A DNA stretch of 64,000 bases from Cherax quadricarinatus (lineage: Eukaryota; Arthropoda; Malacostraca; Decapoda; Parastacidae), in the NCBI RefSeq assembly GCF_038502225.1, contig NC_091293.1, positions 1,963,762 to 2,027,761 of the forward strand, in the 5' to 3' direction. Position numbers and translations under genes: made by a program. Shown here piece after piece: positions 12,684 through 21,851 of this stretch. The notes beneath the pieces were generated by a model, which made no database searches, was not told where the DNA came from, and saw only the letters and a program-made list of their open reading frames with translations. The first letter of the stretch is position 1. Each line of letters opens with the position of its first letter.

Positions 12684-12778
12684 AATAACAAAAAATGCAC
12701 AATACCGTGACTGGAACGATACACAAATAACCAGCACATAAAAGAGAGAAGCTTACGACGACGTTTCGGTCCGACTTG
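12684..12778 (-). mobile_element. PLE pseudo-LTR fragment
   Basis: It matches 40787-40878, the 5' pseudo-LTR of the PLE: acaataccgtgactggaacg, acataaaagagagaagctt, and acgacgtttcggtccgactt. It carries the GAAACGTCGTCG block on the minus strand. It stops at the start of dispersed repeat D. Confidence 0.85.
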
Positions 12779-13104
12779 GAGTTTTAGTTTAATATGATTA
12801 TTATGCACCCCATACCCATCCTGTGGGCGGTAGTCAAAAGATTACAGAGGTACATAATTGGTCCAGGGACTGGACTCCAAAGTTTTGATAGCTGAGCAAG
12901 TTACAGAGGTAATGAATTCACAATTTACAAAGGTAATGAACTCACAAATTACAAAGGTAATGAACTCCGGGTAGGTCTAGTCACAATCATGACAAGTTAC
13001 AAAGGTATTTACAGATTACAGAGGTACGTAATGGATCCAGGGACTGGGCCCCAAAGTTTGGATGGCTGAACTAGGTACAAGGTAATGAACTCACAAGTTA
13101 CAAA
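12779..13104 (+). repeat. Dispersed repeat D, copy 2, left part
   Basis: This is the same repeat as 8833-9180. It is interrupted at 13104 after 'gttacaaa' by a LINE-A insertion and resumes at 16083 with aaaggtaatgaa. Confidence 0.9.
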
Positions 13105-16082
13105 CCTGGAGTTTACCTGGAGAGAGTTTCGGGGGTCAACGCCCCCGCGGCCCGGTCTGTGACCAGGCCTCCTGGTGGATCAGCCCCTGATCAACCAGGC
13201 TGTTGCTGCTGGCTGCACGCAAACCAACGTACGAGCCACAGCCCGGCTGATCAGGAACTGACTTTAGGTGCTTGTCCAGTGCCAGCTTGAAGACTGCCAG
13301 GGGTCTGTTGGTAATCCCCCTTATGTGTGCTGGGAGGCAGTTGAACAGTCTCGGGCCCCTGACACTTATTGTATGGTCTCTTAACGTGCTAGTGACACCC
13401 CTGCTTTTCATTGGGGGGATGGTGCATCGTCTGCCAAGTCTTTTGCTTTCGTAGTGAGTGATTTTCGTGTGCAAGTTCGGTACTAGTCCCTCTAGGATTT
13501 TCCAGGTGTATATAATCATGTATCTCTCCCTCCTGCGTTCCAGGGAATACAGGTTTAGAAACCTCAAGCGCTCCCAGTAATTGAGGTGTTTTATCTCCGT
13601 TATGCGCGCCGTGAAAGTTCTCTGTACATTTTCTAGGTCGGCAATTTCACCTGCCTTGAAAGGTGCTGTTAGAGTGCAGCAATATTCCAGCCTAGATAGA
13701 ACAAGTGACCTGAAGAGTGTCATCATGGGCTTTGCCTCCCTAGTTTTGAAGGTTCTCGTTATCCATCCTGTCATTTTTCTAGCAGCTGCGATTGATACAA
13801 TGTTATGGTCCTTGAAGGTGAGATCCTCCAACATAATCACTCCCAGGTCTTTGACGTTGGTGTTTCGCTCTATTTTGTGGCCAGAATTTGTTTTGTACTC
13901 TGATGAAGATTTAATTTCCTCATGTTTACCATATCTGAGTAATTGAAATTTCTCATCGTTGAACTTCATATTGTTTTCCGCAGCCCACTGAAAGATTTGG
14001 TTGATGTCCGCCTGGAGCCTTGCAGTGTCTGCAATGGAAGACACTGTCATGCAGATTCGGGTGTCATCTGCAAAGGAAGACACGGTGCTGTGGCTGACAT
14101 CCTTGTCTATGTCGGATATGAGGATGAGGAACAAGATGGGAGCGAGTACTGTGCCTTGTGGAACAGAGCTTTTCACCGTAGCTGCCTCGGACTTTACTCT
14201 GTTGACGACTACTCTCTGTGTTCTGTTAGTGAGGAAATTATAGATCCATCGACCGACTTTTCCTGTTATTCCTTTAGCACGCATTTTGTGCGCTATTACG
14301 CCATGGTCACACTTGTCGAAGGCTTTTGCAAAGTCTGTATATATTACATCTGCATTCTTTTTGTCTTCTAGTGCATTTAGGACCTTGTCGTAGTGATCCA
14401 ATAGTTGAGACAGACAGGAGCGACCTGTTCTAAACCCATGTTGCCCTGGGTTGTGTAACTGATGGGTTTCTAGATGGGTGGTGATCTTGCTTCTTAGGAC
14501 CCTTTCAAAGATTTTTATGATATGGGATGTTAGTGCTATTGGTCTGTAGTTCTTTGCTATTGCTTTACTGCCCCCTTTGTGGAGTGGGGCTATGTCTGTT
14601 GTTTTTAGTAACTGAGGGACGACCCCCGTGTTCATGCTCCCTCTCCATAGGATGGAAAAGGCTCGTGATAGGGGCTTCTTGCAGTTCTTGATGAACACAG
14701 AGTTCCATGAGTCTGGCCCTGGGGCAGAGTGCATGGGCATGTCATTTATCGCCTGTTCGAAGTCATTTGGCTTCAGGATAACATCGGATAGGCTTGTGTT
14801 AATCAAATTTTGTGGCTCTCTCATAAAAAATTCATTTTGATCTTCGACTCTCAGTCTGGTTAGCAGCTTGCTAAAAACTGAGTCATATTGGGACTTGAGT
14901 AGCTCACTCATTTCCTTGCTGTCATCTGTGTAGGACCCATCTTGTTTAAGTAGGGGCCCAATACTGGACGTTGTTCTCGATTTTGATTTGGCATAGGAGA
15001 AGAAATACTTTGGGTTTCTTTCGATTTCATTTATGGCTTTTAGTTCTTCCCGCGATTCCTGACTCCTAAAGGATTCTTTCAGCTTAAGTTCGATGCTTGC
15101 TATTTCTCTGACCAGTGTCTCCCTACGCATTTCAGATATATTGACCTCTTTTAGCCGCTCTGTTATTCTTTTCCGTCGCCTGTAAAGGGAGCGCCTGTCT
15201 CTTTCTATTTTACATCTACTCCTCCTTTTTCTTAGAGGAATAAGCCTTGTGCATACATCGAGTGCCACCGAGTTAATCTGTTCTAGGCATAAGTTGGGAT
15301 CTGTGTTGCTTAGTGTATCTTCCCAGCTTATATCGGTTAGGACTTGGTTTACTTGGTCCCACTTTATGTTTTTGTTATTGAAGTTGAATTTGGTGAATGC
15401 TCCCTCTTGACTAGTCTCATTTTGTCGGTCTGGGGCTCCACGCATACATGTCTGAACCTCAATTATGTTGTGATCTGAGTATATTGTTTTTGATATGGTG
15501 ACATTTCTTATCAGATCATCATTGTTAGTGAAGATGAGGTCTAGTGTATTCTCCAGTCTAGTAGGCTCTATTATTTGCTGGTTTAAATTGAATTTTGTGC
15601 AGAGATTTAAAAGCTCGTGTGAGTGTGAGTTTTCATCAGAGCTGCCTCCTGGTGTTATTACTGCAACAATATTATTTGCTATATTCCTCCATTTTAGGTG
15701 CCTTAAGTTGAAATCCCCCAGGAGCAAGATGTTGGGTGCAGGAGCTAGAAGATTTTCCAGACAGTGGTCAATTTTTAACAGCTGTTCCTGGAATTGCTGG
15801 GATGTTGCATCCGGAGGCTTGTAGACTACCACAATGACTAGGTTTTGGTTCTCGACCTTTACTGCTAAAACTTCCACTACATCATTTGAGGCATTAAGCA
15901 GTTCTGTGCAAACAAGTGACTCTGCAATGTACAGGCCAACCCCCCCCTTTTGCCTGTTCACTCTGTCACATCTGTATAGGTTGTAACCTGGGATCCATAT
16001 TTCGTTGTCCAAGTGATCCTTTATGTGGGTCTCAGTGAAAGCCGCGAACATTGCCTTTGCCTCTGCAAGCAGTCCACGGATG
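13105..16082 (-). mobile_element. LINE-A copy 1, 5'-truncated insertion in repeat D
   Basis: The insertion runs from its tail (cctggagtttacctgg, 13105) to a truncation inside the endonuclease region at 16082. Comparison with repeat D copy 1 locates the edges. At the truncated 5' edge LINE and target share the 7-bp string aaaggta. No long target-site duplication is visible; at most 'aaa' is repeated. Confidence 0.92.
13136..16051 (-). CDS. LINE-A ORF2 (endonuclease-reverse transcriptase), N-terminally truncated
   Basis: This 971-codon open frame encodes a non-LTR retrotransposon polyprotein. It would nick genomic DNA with an apurinic-like endonuclease and copy element RNA at the nick. Visible endonuclease motifs are FTETHI near the start, LLGDFNLRHLKW and YSDHNIIEV. 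RT motifs follow: HKGGSKAIAKNYRPI, DFAKAFDKCDHG, VPQGTVLAPILF and the catalytic FADDTR. Compared with the copy at 32159-35251 about 60 residues are missing, including the first catalytic stretch, because the insertion is 5'-truncated. The frame has no internal stop, which suggests a young insertion, but without ORF1, promoter and an intact endonuclease it should be immobile. I assign it to the CR1/L2/Jockey assemblage. Confidence 0.9.
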   Translation of the reverse strand: MFAAFTETHIKDHLDNEIWIPGYNLYRCDRVNRQKGGVGLYIAESLVCTELLNASNDVVEVLAVKVENQNLVIVVVYKPPDATSQQFQEQLLKIDHCLENLLAPAPNILLLGDFNLRHLKWRNIANNIVAVITPGGSSDENSHSHELLNLCTKFNLNQQIIEPTRLENTLDLIFTNNDDLIRNVTISKTIYSDHNIIEVQTCMRGAPDRQNETSQEGAFTKFNFNNKNIKWDQVNQVLTDISWEDTLSNTDPNLCLEQINSVALDVCTRLIPLRKRRSRCKIERDRRSLYRRRKRITERLKEVNISEMRRETLVREIASIELKLKESFRSQESREELKAINEIERNPKYFFSYAKSKSRTTSSIGPLLKQDGSYTDDSKEMSELLKSQYDSVFSKLLTRLRVEDQNEFFMREPQNLINTSLSDVILKPNDFEQAINDMPMHSAPGPDSWNSVFIKNCKKPLSRAFSILWRGSMNTGVVPQLLKTTDIAPLHKGGSKAIAKNYRPIALTSHIIKIFERVLRSKITTHLETHQLHNPGQHGFRTGRSCLSQLLDHYDKVLNALEDKKNADVIYTDFAKAFDKCDHGVIAHKMRAKGITGKVGRWIYNFLTNRTQRVVVNRVKSEAATVKSSVPQGTVLAPILFLILISDIDKDVSHSTVSSFADDTRICMTVSSIADTARLQADINQIFQWAAENNMKFNDEKFQLLRYGKHEEIKSSSEYKTNSGHKIERNTNVKDLGVIMLEDLTFKDHNIVSIAAARKMTGWITRTFKTREAKPMMTLFRSLVLSRLEYCCTLTAPFKAGEIADLENVQRTFTARITEIKHLNYWERLRFLNLYSLERRRERYMIIYTWKILEGLVPNLHTKITHYESKRLGRRCTIPPMKSRGVTSTLRDHTISVRGPRLFNCLPAHIRGITNRPLAVFKLALDKHLKSVPDQPGCGSYVGLRAASSNSLVDQGLIHQEAWSQTGPRGR

Positions 16083-16166
16083 AAAGGTAATGAATACTGT
16101 AAGAATGGTTACTTCATGGCTACAATCATGAACAAATTATAGTGTAATGAGCAATTCACACTTCCA
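16083..16166 (+). repeat. Dispersed repeat D, copy 2, right part
   Basis: It continues repeat D after the LINE-A insertion (ctgtaagaatggttac, tggctacaatcatgaac) and matches 9183-9263. Confidence 0.9.
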
Positions 16167-16216
16167 CACCCGGTCACAACTGTAATGAGTTATTGGTGCA
16201 AAAATTGATTGTTGAG

Positions 16217-16286
<70 letters not shown>

Positions 16287-16302
16287 CACACACACACACA
16301 CA

Positions 16303-16386
<84 letters not shown>

Positions 16387-16425
16387 AAACTCATACACAC
16401 ACACGCACACACACTCATACCGGTG
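16217..16425. repeat. CA/TG microsatellite
   Basis: About 210 bp of nearly pure (CA)n with rare interruptions (aaaac, cc, ataaa). All His/Thr or Cys/Val frames here are artefacts. Confidence 0.98.
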
Positions 16426-16432
16426 AAGAGCA

Positions 16433-16600
16433 ACCGGTGAAGAGGCTGGGCCAGGAGCTAAGACTCGACCCCAGCAACCACAAATAGGTGAGTACAAATA
16501 GGTGAATACACACACACACCCACTCATACACACACACTCATACACATACACACGCACACACAAGCACACACACAAACACACACATTGACAGGTAGCCTTT
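16433..16600. repeat. Dispersed decapod-type repeat with splice-donor-like tail and second CA tract
   Basis: 'gggccaggagctaagactcg', 'accccagcaaccacaaatag' and two tandem units ggtgagtacaaata/ggtgaatac precede another CA tract. I remember this arrangement as a common dispersed repeat in decapods. It marks the edge of the LINE-C copy. Confidence 0.6.
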
Positions 16601-16660
16601 AATCCAGCGGAGAAGCCATCCTCCAACATCCATTCTGGCAAGTTCACTAATGATTACATG

Positions 16661-17831
16661 TCAGTTGGCTACATCGAAAGCGGATTTAAGGTCAAGGAAG
16701 GTAGTGTATGAGCTGTCAGTGTGCAGAGTGAGAAATGTGGCTATGCAATGATGCACGCTCCTTCCATGCATGAAACCATGTAACCGGGGAGACAAAAATT
16801 GTTTGATTCTGTACAAGAGACGATTAAGAATCATTCTCTCAAATGTTTTACACAAGCAGCTAGTAAGAGATATTGGGCGAAATGCATTTTGTTGATTGGG
16901 CTTAGGAATTGGAATGATGAGGCTGTTGGTCCAAGATTGAGGGAGCTCCCCAGTTACATAGCTCATGTTATATAATTCAAGTAATGGATTACCTGGTACT
17001 CGACACAGCAATCTGAGTATGTTGTAAGTAATACCATCCTCACCAGGCGACGTGGAGTTGCCCTTAGTGCTGCATCAAGTTCATAATTAGTGAAAGGAAT
17101 GTTGCAATCATCTGCCTTGCTGAGCATAAAGCAAACAAGTCTCTCCCTTGCATCATATTTGTTATTTAATTTTGCCTGTGTGGTACTGGGAAGATTATCA
17201 TAGCTAGATGTAGCAGCCCAAGCACTGACTAACTCATTCGCCCTATGTAAGGGATGAGGGTGCGCGATCTGCCCAGTTCTGTTACCCTTAATTCTATTTA
17301 TGTCCCTCCATGCTCGGCTAAGTGGGGTGTGAGCATTAAGACCGTTGACAAATTTTTCCCAGCCTGTTTGCCGCAGCTCTGTCATACGCTCTCTGGCAGC
17401 AGCAAGGGCAGTTTGGAAGAGCCTCAGCATTCCAGGGGTACGATGTTTTCTATAGGCTAGGCCTAGTCTGCGAGCAGTACGTTTCAGTGTACGAAGTTTA
17501 GAATCATTGTAATAAGTATGGTTTTTGAAGGAGGTATGATTATTATGGAAGTTTGTTGGGTTTAGAGTACCAAGAGGTTGCAGTGGCGGCTCTAAGTAGT
17601 TCTGAATACTGCTCACAAGATCATTGTTAAAGGTCTCTACAGAGGAACACTCATAGGAATTATACCAGTCAGTCACATGTGCAACAAAGTCATCATGCTG
17701 ATCAGTGGGAACATTAAAACGTTTCCGTTTGAATATCCCACCAGGAAGGATAGTATTACCAATATCTAGTGAGGTTAGCCTAGGGAAATGATCAGACGCT
17801 ATATCTGTTACAATGGAAGACTCACAGCTGG
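16661..17831 (-). pseudogene. LINE-C ORF2, linker and first part of RT
   Basis: After the array insertion the minus frame resumes with NITSASCESSIVTDIASDH, which carries the last endonuclease motif (SDHFP). A linker of about 260 residues follows, then RT motifs SWTNSLIIPIPKPNQQN, SLTSCLCKTFERM, HGFMHGRSVHHCIA and FLDLKSAFDVAN. One frame change lies near 17020, where the open stretch switches between two frames, and a stop follows DVAN at 16661. The catalytic ADD box is absent because the copy is truncated. It is certainly inactive. Confidence 0.85.
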
Positions 17832-17845
17832 CAGAAGTAATGTTG
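17832..17845. repeat. Left copy of 14-bp direct repeat flanking the 418-bp array
   Basis: CAGAAGTAATGTTG here is repeated exactly at 19444-19457. Removing the array and one repeat rejoins the LINE-C frame at FNITS, so this is a target-site duplication. Two or three bases at its ends may belong to the element. Confidence 0.9.
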
Positions 17846-19444
17846 TGTACGAATGGTATATAATACCGACAAGATGAGAGTAAGACACATGTGCAACATC
17901 TGGGTATCTTTATTGTAGACGTTTCGCCATCCAGTGGCTTTATCAATACAAATTCCAGGACATAACTTGAAGACAGTAGAACTATGTACAGAAGTTGAGG
18001 TAATCAGTCCCTCAACCTAGGAGTAGGTGCGAACAGCACCATAGTCGTGGAGATTCTGAAGCAGAAGAAAGAATCCTGGCGCTTATATAGTAACGTCAGG
18101 TGAAGCAGACGAGGGCAAATTCACTGGTAGGCGGGATTCCCCAGTGGAAGTAGGTCCTTCCCAAAGAGATGGGTTAGTTGTAGTAGTAGTTGTTGAAGTC
18201 GTGAAGGTTATGTACATGTCCTCAGAATTAAGATTCCATGATGTTGCAGTGTCTGACAAGTTGTGTACGAATGGTATATAATACCGACAAGATGAGAGTA
18301 AGACACATGTGCAACATCTGGGTATCTTTATTGTAGACGTTTCGCCATCCAGTGGCTTTATCAATACAAATTCCAGGACATAACTTGAAGACAGTAGAAC
18401 TATGTACAGAAGATGAGGTAATCAGTCCCTCAACCTAGGAGTAGGTGCGAACAGCACCATAGTCGTGGAGATTCTGAAGCAGAAGAAAGAATCCTGGCGC
18501 TTATATAGTAACGTCAGGTGAAGCAGACGAGGGCAAATTCACTGGTAGGCGGGATTCCCCAGTGGAAGTAGGTCCTTCCCAAAGAGATGGGTTAGTTGTA
18601 GTAGTAGTTGTTGAAGTCGTGAAGGTTATGTACATGTCCTCAGAATTAAGATTCCATGATGTTGCAGTGTCTGACAAGTTGTGTACGAATGGTATATAAT
18701 ACCGACAAGATGAGAGTAAGACACATGTGCAACATCTGGGTATCTTTATTGTAGACGTTTCGCCATCCAGTGGCTTTATCAATACAAATTCCAGGACATA
18801 ACTTGAAGACAGTAGAACTATGTACAGAAGATGAGGTAATCAGTCCCTCAACCTAGGAGTAGGTGCGAACAGCACCATAGTCGTGGAGATTCTGAAGCAG
18901 AAGAAAGAATCCTGGCGCTTATATAGTAACGTCAGGTGAAGCAGACGAGGGCAAATTCACTGGTAGGCGGGATTCCCCAGTGGAAGTAGGTCCTTCCCAA
19001 AGAGATGGGTTAGTTGTAGTAGTAGTTGTTGAAGTCGTGAAGGTTATGTACATGTCCTCAGAATTAAGATTCCATGATGTTGCAGTGTCTGACAAGTCTG
19101 ACATGTACATAACCTTCACGACTTCAACAACTACTACTACAACTAACCCATCTCTTTGGGAAGGACCTACTTCCACTGGGGAATCCCGCCTACCAGTGAA
19201 TTTGCCCTCGTCTGCTTCACCTGACGTTACTATATAAGCGCCAGGATTCTTTCTTCTGCTTCAGAATCTCCACGACTATGGTGCTGTTCGCACCTACTCC
19301 TAGGTTGAGGGACTGATTACCTCATCTTCTGTACATAGTTCTACTGTCTTCAAGTTATGTCCTGGAATTTGTATTGATAAAGCCACTGGATGGCGAAACG
19401 TCTACAATAAAGATACCCAGATGTTGCACATGTGTCTTACTCTC
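17846..19444. mobile_element. Tandem array of 418-bp PLE/retrozyme-type units
   Basis: Three minus-oriented units (markers gtttcgccatcc at 17921, 18339 and 18757; exact spacing 418) are followed, head to head at about 19098, by one partial plus-oriented unit ending in GTGTCTTACTCTC. Each unit has TATATAAG (plus copy at 19231-19238), TTGAGGGACTGATTACCTCA, a hairpin GCCACTGGATGGC followed by GAAACGTC, AATAAAGATACCC and GTGTC. The first ribozyme box is degenerate here (TTGATAA). The units are nearly identical. Repeated 93-codon frames are by-products of the repeat and not genes. The array splits LINE-C ORF2 and lies between 14-bp direct repeats. Confidence 0.88.
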
Positions 19445-19457
19445 AGAAGTAATGTTG
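19444..19457. repeat. Right copy of 14-bp direct repeat flanking the 418-bp array
   Basis: Exact repeat of 17832-17845. Confidence 0.9.
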
Positions 19458-20002
19458 AAGCCCAGGCACAGATCAAGGACGCCTCCATAGATATGTGTGG
19501 GTTCAAGGTCACCTACAATTTGGACATTATCATGACTGTTTAAGAGTGACAACAGTTGATTGCCAAACTGTGAGTTTCCAATGCTTTTGTGTCTCGCATT
19601 GTAATCGCCAATAATAAGAGTAGGCTCAGAATAAGCACAAGCTGGGAGCTCCAAATAATTAAATTTATCAGCAGGAGCATACAAGTTAAATATGTTGAGA
19701 GCAGAGTTCCCAATATAAGTCCTAACACCGTGATATTGTAGCCCCTCTGTTGTCTTGTGTGCAAGAAGTTGATGGGGAAGCGATTTTTTAATATATAGAA
19801 CACAAGAGTTAGTAGATTTGAGGTTATATGCAACAAATGATGGTAATTTAGGGGGTTGGGATTTTTCAGGGACTCTGCACTCTTGTAGACACACAACATC
19901 AATGGGTTCGGTGGTTACTTTATGATGAAGGTCAGGAAGTCTTTTTCTAAGTGATGCAATGTTCCAGCTTAACATAGAAAGTTTGTACGAGTTTTGATCC
20001 AT
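19458..20002 (-). pseudogene. LINE-C ORF2, endonuclease part
   Basis: The frame starts at ATG 20002 with MDQNSYKLSMLSWNIASLRK. It carries the endonuclease motifs LSWNIASL, VVCLQECRVP, NIFNLYAPAD and IIGDYNARH. It runs to GFNITS, where the 418-bp array interrupts it; beyond the array it continues at 17831. The start codon overlaps the ORF1 stop as TAATG (20004-20000), a stop-start arrangement known from some non-LTR elements for coupled translation. This part has no internal stop. Confidence 0.88.
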
Positions 20003-20134
20003 TATAGTAGTCCTGGGATCATCTTGAGTTTCTCAGCATAATGAAAAAATTGTTCATATAAATAGCAGACCTTATCAATGTCAACAGTGCTACCCTTGTC
20101 CATGAGTTTGTTAAGTGCACCTCCAGTTGTAAGG

Positions 20135-20193
20135 CCTATCATACATTCACACATAAACAGCATGACGCTGTTTATGTGTGAATGTATGATAGG
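20135..20193. repeat. Perfect 27-bp palindrome with 5-nt loop
   Basis: The arms at 20135-20161 and 20167-20193 are exact reverse complements with ATGAC between them. It lies inside LINE-C ORF1 and breaks its frame, so it is a later fold-back duplication and not an original element feature. Confidence 0.95.
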
Positions 20194-20332
20194 TGACACC
20201 ACCACTCACATTCCCTCCTCCACTAACATTACACGCAACACTACAACTGTCATCACCAGCGCCACTACCAACATTGTGTTCATTACATTTATCAACAGTA
20301 TTGTATTCAACATTAATGTCTATGTGGTTAAC

Positions 20333-20540
20333 CTCATCACACTCTGCACCACCACTTATATTACGCTCATCACTATTACTAACATTATAGACACCACCGC
20401 TCTCATCACACTCTTCACCACCACTTATATTACGCTCATCACTATTACTAACATTATAGACACCATTGCCCTCATCACACTCTTCACCACCACTTCCATT
20501 ACGGTCATCACTATTACTAACATCATTGACACCATAGCCT
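20333..20540. repeat. 69-bp tandem repeat within LINE-C ORF1
   Basis: Three consecutive copies of about 66-69 bp (marker acgctcatcactattactaa). The period is a multiple of three, so ORF1 keeps its frame and encodes about 22-23 residues per unit, rich in Ser, Asn and Glu, with one Cys. Confidence 0.85.
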
Positions 20541-20736
20541 TCATTATGATGCTCACTACAGTTATCAACACAAGTATTATATTCGTCATTACTGTAATTA
20601 AGAACACCACCACCACCTTGTTCAGCAGCCTTACACTTGCTTTCACAAATTGTGACAATCTTGTTATTGGTACACTCTACACATCTTTCCTTGTGTTGTT
20701 CAAGTTGTTGTTTCAGGAGAAATTGTTGTGTTTCAC

Positions 20737-20801
20737 TTGGACCATTGACAAAGTCACACTAACCAGAGGTGGAGCAGGACGGCTATATATAGGCAGGAAG
20801 A

Positions 20802-20844
<43 letters not shown>

Positions 20845-21060
20845 CAAGAATTGTATATAATACCGACAAGATGAAATGAAATTAAGACGCATGCACAACA
20901 CCCGGCCATCCCTATCGTAGACGTTTCGCCATCCAGCCAGCCACTGGATGGCGAAACGTCCACAACAAAGACAACCAGGCGCCGCACATGTGTCTTAATT
21001 TCATCAGTAGTTGTAGTAGTAGTAGAAGAAGAGGTAGTAGTAGTGGTGGTAGTGGTAGAA
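20737..21060 (-). repeat. PLE 3' pseudo-LTR region
   Basis: It contains the shared segment with the 5' copy, TATATATAGG, a GTA/TAC trinucleotide run (about 20813-20844) and 'tgtataataccgacaag'. The opposed hammerhead-like hairpins at 20920-20960 follow, then a reversed end (gtgtcttaatttcatc) and another GTA-rich run to 21060. Confidence 0.8.
20920..20960. repeat. Inverted pair of GGATGGCGAAACGTC motifs
   Basis: Arms of 17 bp (20920-20936 and 20944-20960) are perfect reverse complements around a 7-nt spacer. Each arm is the second half of the 418-bp unit's ribozyme-like hairpin with GAAACGTC. This is a third case of a head-to-head junction at this motif. Confidence 0.9.
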
Positions 21061-21294
21061 GTGGGAAATAAGGATGACGAGCCAGCCAAATACAAAGGAA
21101 GGGGAGCACTGCAAGAGAGCTAGATGCCCACAGAGGGAGAGCAAGCGCACAGAGGTGCATTACAGGGGAAGTGGTGAAATAAATGAAGAAGGGACAGAAA
21201 CACGAGACAGGAGAGAGAAAGACAACCCAGAGGAGAAAATGAAAGAGGAAAGGGGAAGAGGAAGAAGAAGAAAAAGAAAAAGAAAAATGAGGAT
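21061..21294 (-). other. PLE 3' untranslated stretch
   Basis: Purine-rich plus-strand sequence (gaagaagaag and aaaagaaaaag runs) between the pseudo-LTR and the PLE stop codon. I see no other feature. Confidence 0.6.
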
Positions 21295-21851
21295 TCAGGT
21301 TAAGTCACGGGTGTTCTGAAGTTTGGAGCATTTTACAATGTAGTGGGAGAGGAAGGCATCTACAGAGACGAAGCCAGGGCTAAGGTTCATACAAGGAAAG
21401 TTGTGTATTAGAGAGGATTCAACTAGACGGCGACTGTTCGAGTTGGAAGTAGGGAAGACAGTTTTAGCAGAAGACCAGTCAATAGGATGGCTATAATCTC
21501 TGACGTGACAGAAAAGAGCATTGTTAGTGTCAGCAAGCCTAACGCTATTTTTGTGCTCCCTAAGTCTGTCAGAAAGAGATCGACCAGTTTCTCCGAAGTA
21601 TTGAAGAGGACAGGAGGAGCAAGAAATAGAGTAGACACCAGGAACATCTGTAGAGGGAGGAGAGGTATGAACGAGATTAGTGCGAAGAGTGTTAGTCTGG
21701 TGGAAGGTAAGCTTGATGTCTAAGGGACGGAGAGAATTGTTGAGATTAGAAAGACCGGAAATGTAGGGAAGGCAGAGGATAGAAGAGTTCCCATAAGTAG
21801 AGAGTTTGGGAGAGAAGAAATTGAGTTTAGCACGTGAGAGGGCAGAGTCAG
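21295..21851 (-). pseudogene. PLE polyprotein C-terminus with GIY-YIG endonuclease
   Basis: The minus frame is open from DSALSRAKLNFFSPKL to the stop at 21297-21295, with no ATG because its N-terminal half lies 17 kb away. The GIY-YIG signature is visible as GVYSISCSSCP followed by YFGETGRSLSDRLREHKNSV. In PLEs this nuclease is thought to cut the target DNA for priming. The cysteine pair CSSC inside the motif is typical of Penelope-group enzymes. The upstream end joins the TTGAA tail of LINE-B at 21852. Confidence 0.88.

Larger units (their letters stand above)
16600..20735 (-). mobile_element. LINE-C retrotransposon (partial, interrupted)
   Basis: A minus-strand non-LTR element runs ORF1 (20735 to 20002), ORF2 endonuclease (20002 to 19458), an array insertion (17846-19444), then the ORF2 linker and RT start (17831 to 16661). 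The rest of the RT and the 3' end are missing: the copy stops in the CA repeat near 16600. The upstream end stops at the PLE pseudo-LTR at 20737, so ORF1 lacks its start. The RT motif ISLTSCLCKTFERMILNRL suggests the I/Jockey group, without certainty. Confidence 0.85.
20002..20735 (-). pseudogene. LINE-C ORF1 (partial)
   Basis: A minus-strand frame without an ATG is open from about 20733 to 20160. It reads LLKQQLEQHKERCVECTNN, then Ser/Asn/Asp/Gly-rich repeats such as VYNVSNSDERNISGGEECDE. A 27-bp inverted duplication at 20135-20193 ends that frame. The C-terminal piece (LTTGGALNKLMDKG to KLKMIPGLL) follows in another frame to the TAA at 20004-20002. Position before ORF2 and the TAATG overlap identify it as ORF1, presumably the RNA-binding protein, but no RNA-binding domain is recognisable. 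The N-terminus is cut by the PLE pseudo-LTR at 20737. Confidence 0.7.

Noticed and set aside
12434..12808. 124-codon minus-strand frame
   Set aside because: Its first part is PLE pseudo-LTR sequence read through, and the remainder has no family resemblance.
16137..16647. Cys/Val- or His/Thr-repeat proteins
   Set aside because: Direct translation of CA/TG microsatellite.
18083..19237. Repeated 93- and 85-codon frames in the 418-bp units
   Set aside because: By-products of the tandem repeat; the same peptide appears on both strands because of the inversion.
20078..20812. 244-codon plus-strand frame rich in Ile/Thr
   Set aside because: It is antisense to LINE-C ORF1, crosses the 27-bp palindrome and runs into the PLE end; its regularity comes from the 69-bp repeat.
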